Below are positions 4,355 through 5,511 of a stretch of DNA of 5,511 nt, in pieces. The DNA lies in the NCBI GenBank assembly GCA_028712345.1, contig JAQTQF010000130.1, positions 1-5,511 of the forward strand. Reading direction: 5' to 3'. The stretch's first letter is position 1. Every line of letters starts with the position of its first letter. The notes under the pieces were generated by a model. The model searched no databases. It saw only the letters and a program-made list of their open reading frames with translations, and was not told the origin of the DNA. The position numbers and the translations under genes were made by a program. The DNA comes from Phycisphaerae bacterium. Its GTDB lineage: Bacteria > Planctomycetota > Phycisphaerae > Sedimentisphaerales > UBA12454.

Positions 4355-5011
4355 TTACTTATAATTTTTACATATGGTAGTTATCGCTTTCGCCAGTTTT
4401 TCCGATTTAGTTACCGCTCCATCACCCCTAAGGGACAGGCTGTCGCGGCTCTGTTGGATTGCTTTTTCCAATGCGGTCTCGACAATCTTGAGCTGCTCAT
4501 CGTCGAGGAAGAAAATCAGCGAATTAAGAAACAGTTTGGGATTGTTCGCAAAGCCTTCAATCGGCTTGGTAATATCCTTTAATTTTTCGAGCGTCTGTTT
4601 GGTATCGGGCAGAAGTCTGCTCAATTCCTTACTGCTGAACTTTTCGGACAGCTTTTTAACCAGCCCGATTTTGGCCGACAGTTCATCTTTTCCGCCGAGC
4701 CGGTTAAGCGTTGCCAATAAGACTCTTGTCTGCTGGTCATCGACATTCCATTCGACGCAGTCTGCGAATGTTTGGCCGAGCTGCCGAAGAGCATCCGCCC
4801 GATGATGGCCGTTGATAATTTCAAAGCTGTTTTCGATTTCCGGATGTCTGCGGACAATCAAAGGCTCATACTGAAATTTGAGATTTGAGATTTGAGATTT
4901 CAAAAGTCTCTTGAGCTTTTCAAAATTCTGTTTGCTCATCCTGTTGGGGTTTTCCGGATGAGCCAGAAGTTTATCAAGCGGTATTCGGATAATTGTGGTT
5001 TGGTTTTGCAT
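4355..5011 (-). CDS. ParB-like N-terminal domain protein
   Basis: This encodes 218 aa from the ATG at 5009-5011, with a strong AAAGGAG at 5019-5025 and 7-nt spacing. Residues about 7-80 match a ParB/Srx-like domain: IRIPLDKLLAHPENPNRMS, then YEPLIVRRHPE and INGHHRADALRQLG, with the GHHR box at 68-71. It continues with WNVDDQQTRVLLATLNRLGG and a helical region with ELSRLLPDTKQTLEKL, a layout I know from ParB-domain proteins of Planctomycetota and phages. ParB-type domains bind DNA and, in some members, nucleotides; roles range from partition to regulation and nuclease activity. No ParA partner is seen. Two repeats lie in the coding sequence: a 7-bp microsatellite (residues 38-46) and a 36-bp repeat (residues 188-199, SRDSLSLRGDGA). 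It leads the minus-strand cluster with the winged-helix and 170-aa genes, and lies about 150 bp from the winged-helix gene. Confidence 0.88.
   Translation of the reverse strand: MQNQTTIIRIPLDKLLAHPENPNRMSKQNFEKLKRLLKSQISNLKFQYEPLIVRRHPEIENSFEIINGHHRADALRQLGQTFADCVEWNVDDQQTRVLLATLNRLGGKDELSAKIGLVKKLSEKFSSKELSRLLPDTKQTLEKLKDITKPIEGFANNPKLFLNSLIFFLDDEQLKIVETALEKAIQQSRDSLSLRGDGAVTKSEKLAKAITTICKNYK
4415..4450 (-). repeat. 36-bp direct repeat, copy inside the ParB-like gene
   Basis: This is the in-frame partner of 4315-4350. It encodes SRDSLSLRGDGA near the C-terminus of the ParB-like protein. Being 36 bp (12 codons), it could have inserted without breaking the frame. The flanking sequences of the two copies do not match, so it is not a larger tandem duplication. 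Confidence 0.85.
4876..4900. repeat. 7-bp tandem repeat within the ParB-like gene
   Basis: ATTTGAG is repeated three full times plus ATTT (3.6 copies). On the coding strand it gives KSQISNLKF (residues 38-46), between the first ParB motif and the YEPLIV strand. A gain or loss of one unit would shift the frame. Confidence 0.9.
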
Positions 5012-5052
5012 AGAGAGTCTCCTTTAATTTGATTAGTGGAAATTTTATATCT

Positions 5053-5067
5053 GTCATCATTTATGAC
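5053..5067. promoter_or_regulatory. Possible operator (short inverted repeat) upstream of the ParB-like gene
   Basis: GTCAT (5053-5057) and ATGAC (5063-5067) form a 5-bp inverted repeat with a 5-nt centre, between the ParB-like start and a TATAAA/ATATAA-like stretch on the minus strand (about 5043-5049). The spacer 5012-5224 holds divergent promoters, so an operator here is plausible but the match is short. Confidence 0.2.
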
Positions 5068-5136
5068 GAATCTGCCGTCTAAAAGCCGGTTTTTTGAGCT
5101 AAAATTCAGGGTACGAAAAAAAACTAATATATATAC

Positions 5137-5166
5137 TTGCAAGTGCTTATTTACGGATACTATAAT
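5137..5166 (+). promoter_or_regulatory. Promoter for the secreted protein gene at the right edge
   Basis: TATAAT at 5161-5166 is a perfect -10 box. TTGCAA at 5137-5142 is a -35 matching four of six consensus bases, with an 18-bp spacer. Transcription would start near 5173, leaving a leader of about 50 nt before the GTG start at 5225. Confidence 0.65.
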
Positions 5167-5211
5167 GACATTGTAGGTGTATGCGGATTAGGAGCAGAAA
5201 ACTTTAGGGAC

Positions 5212-5218
5212 AAAGGAG
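5212..5218 (+). promoter_or_regulatory. Ribosome binding site deciding a GTG start
   Basis: AAAGGAG lies 6 nt before GTG at 5225-5227. No ATG gives a comparable start, so this site fixes the beginning of the secreted protein gene. Confidence 0.8.
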
Positions 5219-5224
5219 ACGATA

Positions 5225-5511
5225 GTGGAGAAGAGGATAAAAACCGTTGTCGTAATCTTTGCGATAACAGCGGCGATTCTTTCCGCAACTAACGGGGCAG
5301 TAATTACACAAACCTATATTTTAGATGAGCCTTCCTCGACAAGTCCCGTTCAGAATCTTAACGGTCTTAGCGCAAAAGCAATCTTTACTTATGATACGGC
5401 TCTGCCGAATATATTGCGGATTGAATTATTCAATACATCAGTTGGCGTCCCGGCAGGATTCAGCAATGCAGACCAGCTTTTGACGGGCATATCTTTCGAC
5501 TTCGGTCATCC
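5225..5511 (+). CDS. Secreted protein, likely exosortase-dependent surface protein (XDD4-like), 5' part
   Basis: A frame starting at GTG (5225) stays open to the window end, giving 95 codons. It begins with charged EKRIKT, a hydrophobic stretch VVVIFAITAAIL and then SATNGA, which reads as a signal peptide with cleavage near residue 24. The mature part, rich in Asn, Ser and Thr, contains LNGLSAKAIFTYD, LRIELFNTS and DQLLTGISFDFGH. That order (a mixed beta region ending in LTGISFD) recalls the XDD4 family of exosortase-dependent surface proteins in Planctomycetota, whose C-terminal sorting tail would lie outside the window. The signal peptide and frame are seen; the family is from memory and the tail cannot be checked. 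It is divergent from the ParB-like gene and has its own promoter, so it is probably not part of the replication-like cluster. Confidence 0.78.
   Translation, partial: MEKRIKTVVVIFAITAAILSATNGAVITQTYILDEPSSTSPVQNLNGLSAKAIFTYDTALPNILRIELFNTSVGVPAGFSNADQLLTGISFDFGH

Noticed and set aside
4374..4805. Plus-strand frame of 143 codons opposite the ParB-like gene
   Set aside because: It is a Ser-rich antisense shadow of a gene with a clear GHHR motif and a strong ribosome site.
4936..5142. Minus-strand frame of 68 codons across the spacer upstream of the ParB-like gene
   Set aside because: It overlaps the ParB-like start out of frame, crosses the divergent promoter region, and has no recognisable domain or ribosome site.

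Overview
The window looks like a chromosomal stretch from a Planctomycetota bacterium, most likely Phycisphaerae / Sedimentisphaerales-like. The evidence is a surface protein ending in a PEP-CTERM sorting tail, a second secreted protein that resembles exosortase-dependent surface proteins, an MJ0042-type zinc-ribbon membrane protein, and intergenic DNA full of short dispersed palindromic repeats. The taxonomic call is inference from protein style, not a database result.

Layout. Positions 1-336 (minus) hold the N-terminus of a membrane transporter, probably MFS, cut by the window edge. Positions 337-799 have no gene but carry a patchwork of dispersed repeats, including a perfect 39-bp direct repeat and a 49-bp imperfect tandem. 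Positions 800-1204 (minus) encode a small helix-turn-helix protein that resembles phage small terminase subunits. Positions 1312-2025 (minus) encode a secreted pentapeptide-repeat protein with a PEP-CTERM tail, driven by a consensus sigma70-type promoter that also settles its start codon. Diverging from it, 2245-3129 (plus) encodes a zinc-ribbon protein with about five membrane segments.

Positions 3219-5011 (minus) form a co-directional cluster that looks like a replication and partition module of a phage or other mobile element. In transcription order it has a ParB-like protein (4355-5011), a winged-helix protein of the replication-initiator type (3728-4207), and a 170-aa protein overlapping it by ATGA (3219-3731), with a helical N-terminus vaguely like helicase loaders. 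Inside the winged-helix gene, just past the DNA-binding domain, lie four iteron-like direct repeats spaced 24, 23 and 22 bp. They are not all in the same reading frame, so the repetition is at DNA level. This is the arrangement of phage lambda ori inside gene O and is the most interesting signal here.

The cluster is also peppered with small repeats: two mini-hairpins within the 170-aa gene, a dispersed repeat that supplies its stop codon, an 87-bp nested palindrome, a 36-bp repeat present twice exactly 100 bp apart (once coding, once not), and a 7-bp microsatellite in the ParB-like gene. Beyond it, 5225-5511 (plus) begins a GTG-initiated secreted protein with its own good promoter, cut by the window end. 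No tRNA, rRNA, CRISPR array, insertion sequence or convincing intrinsic terminator was seen.
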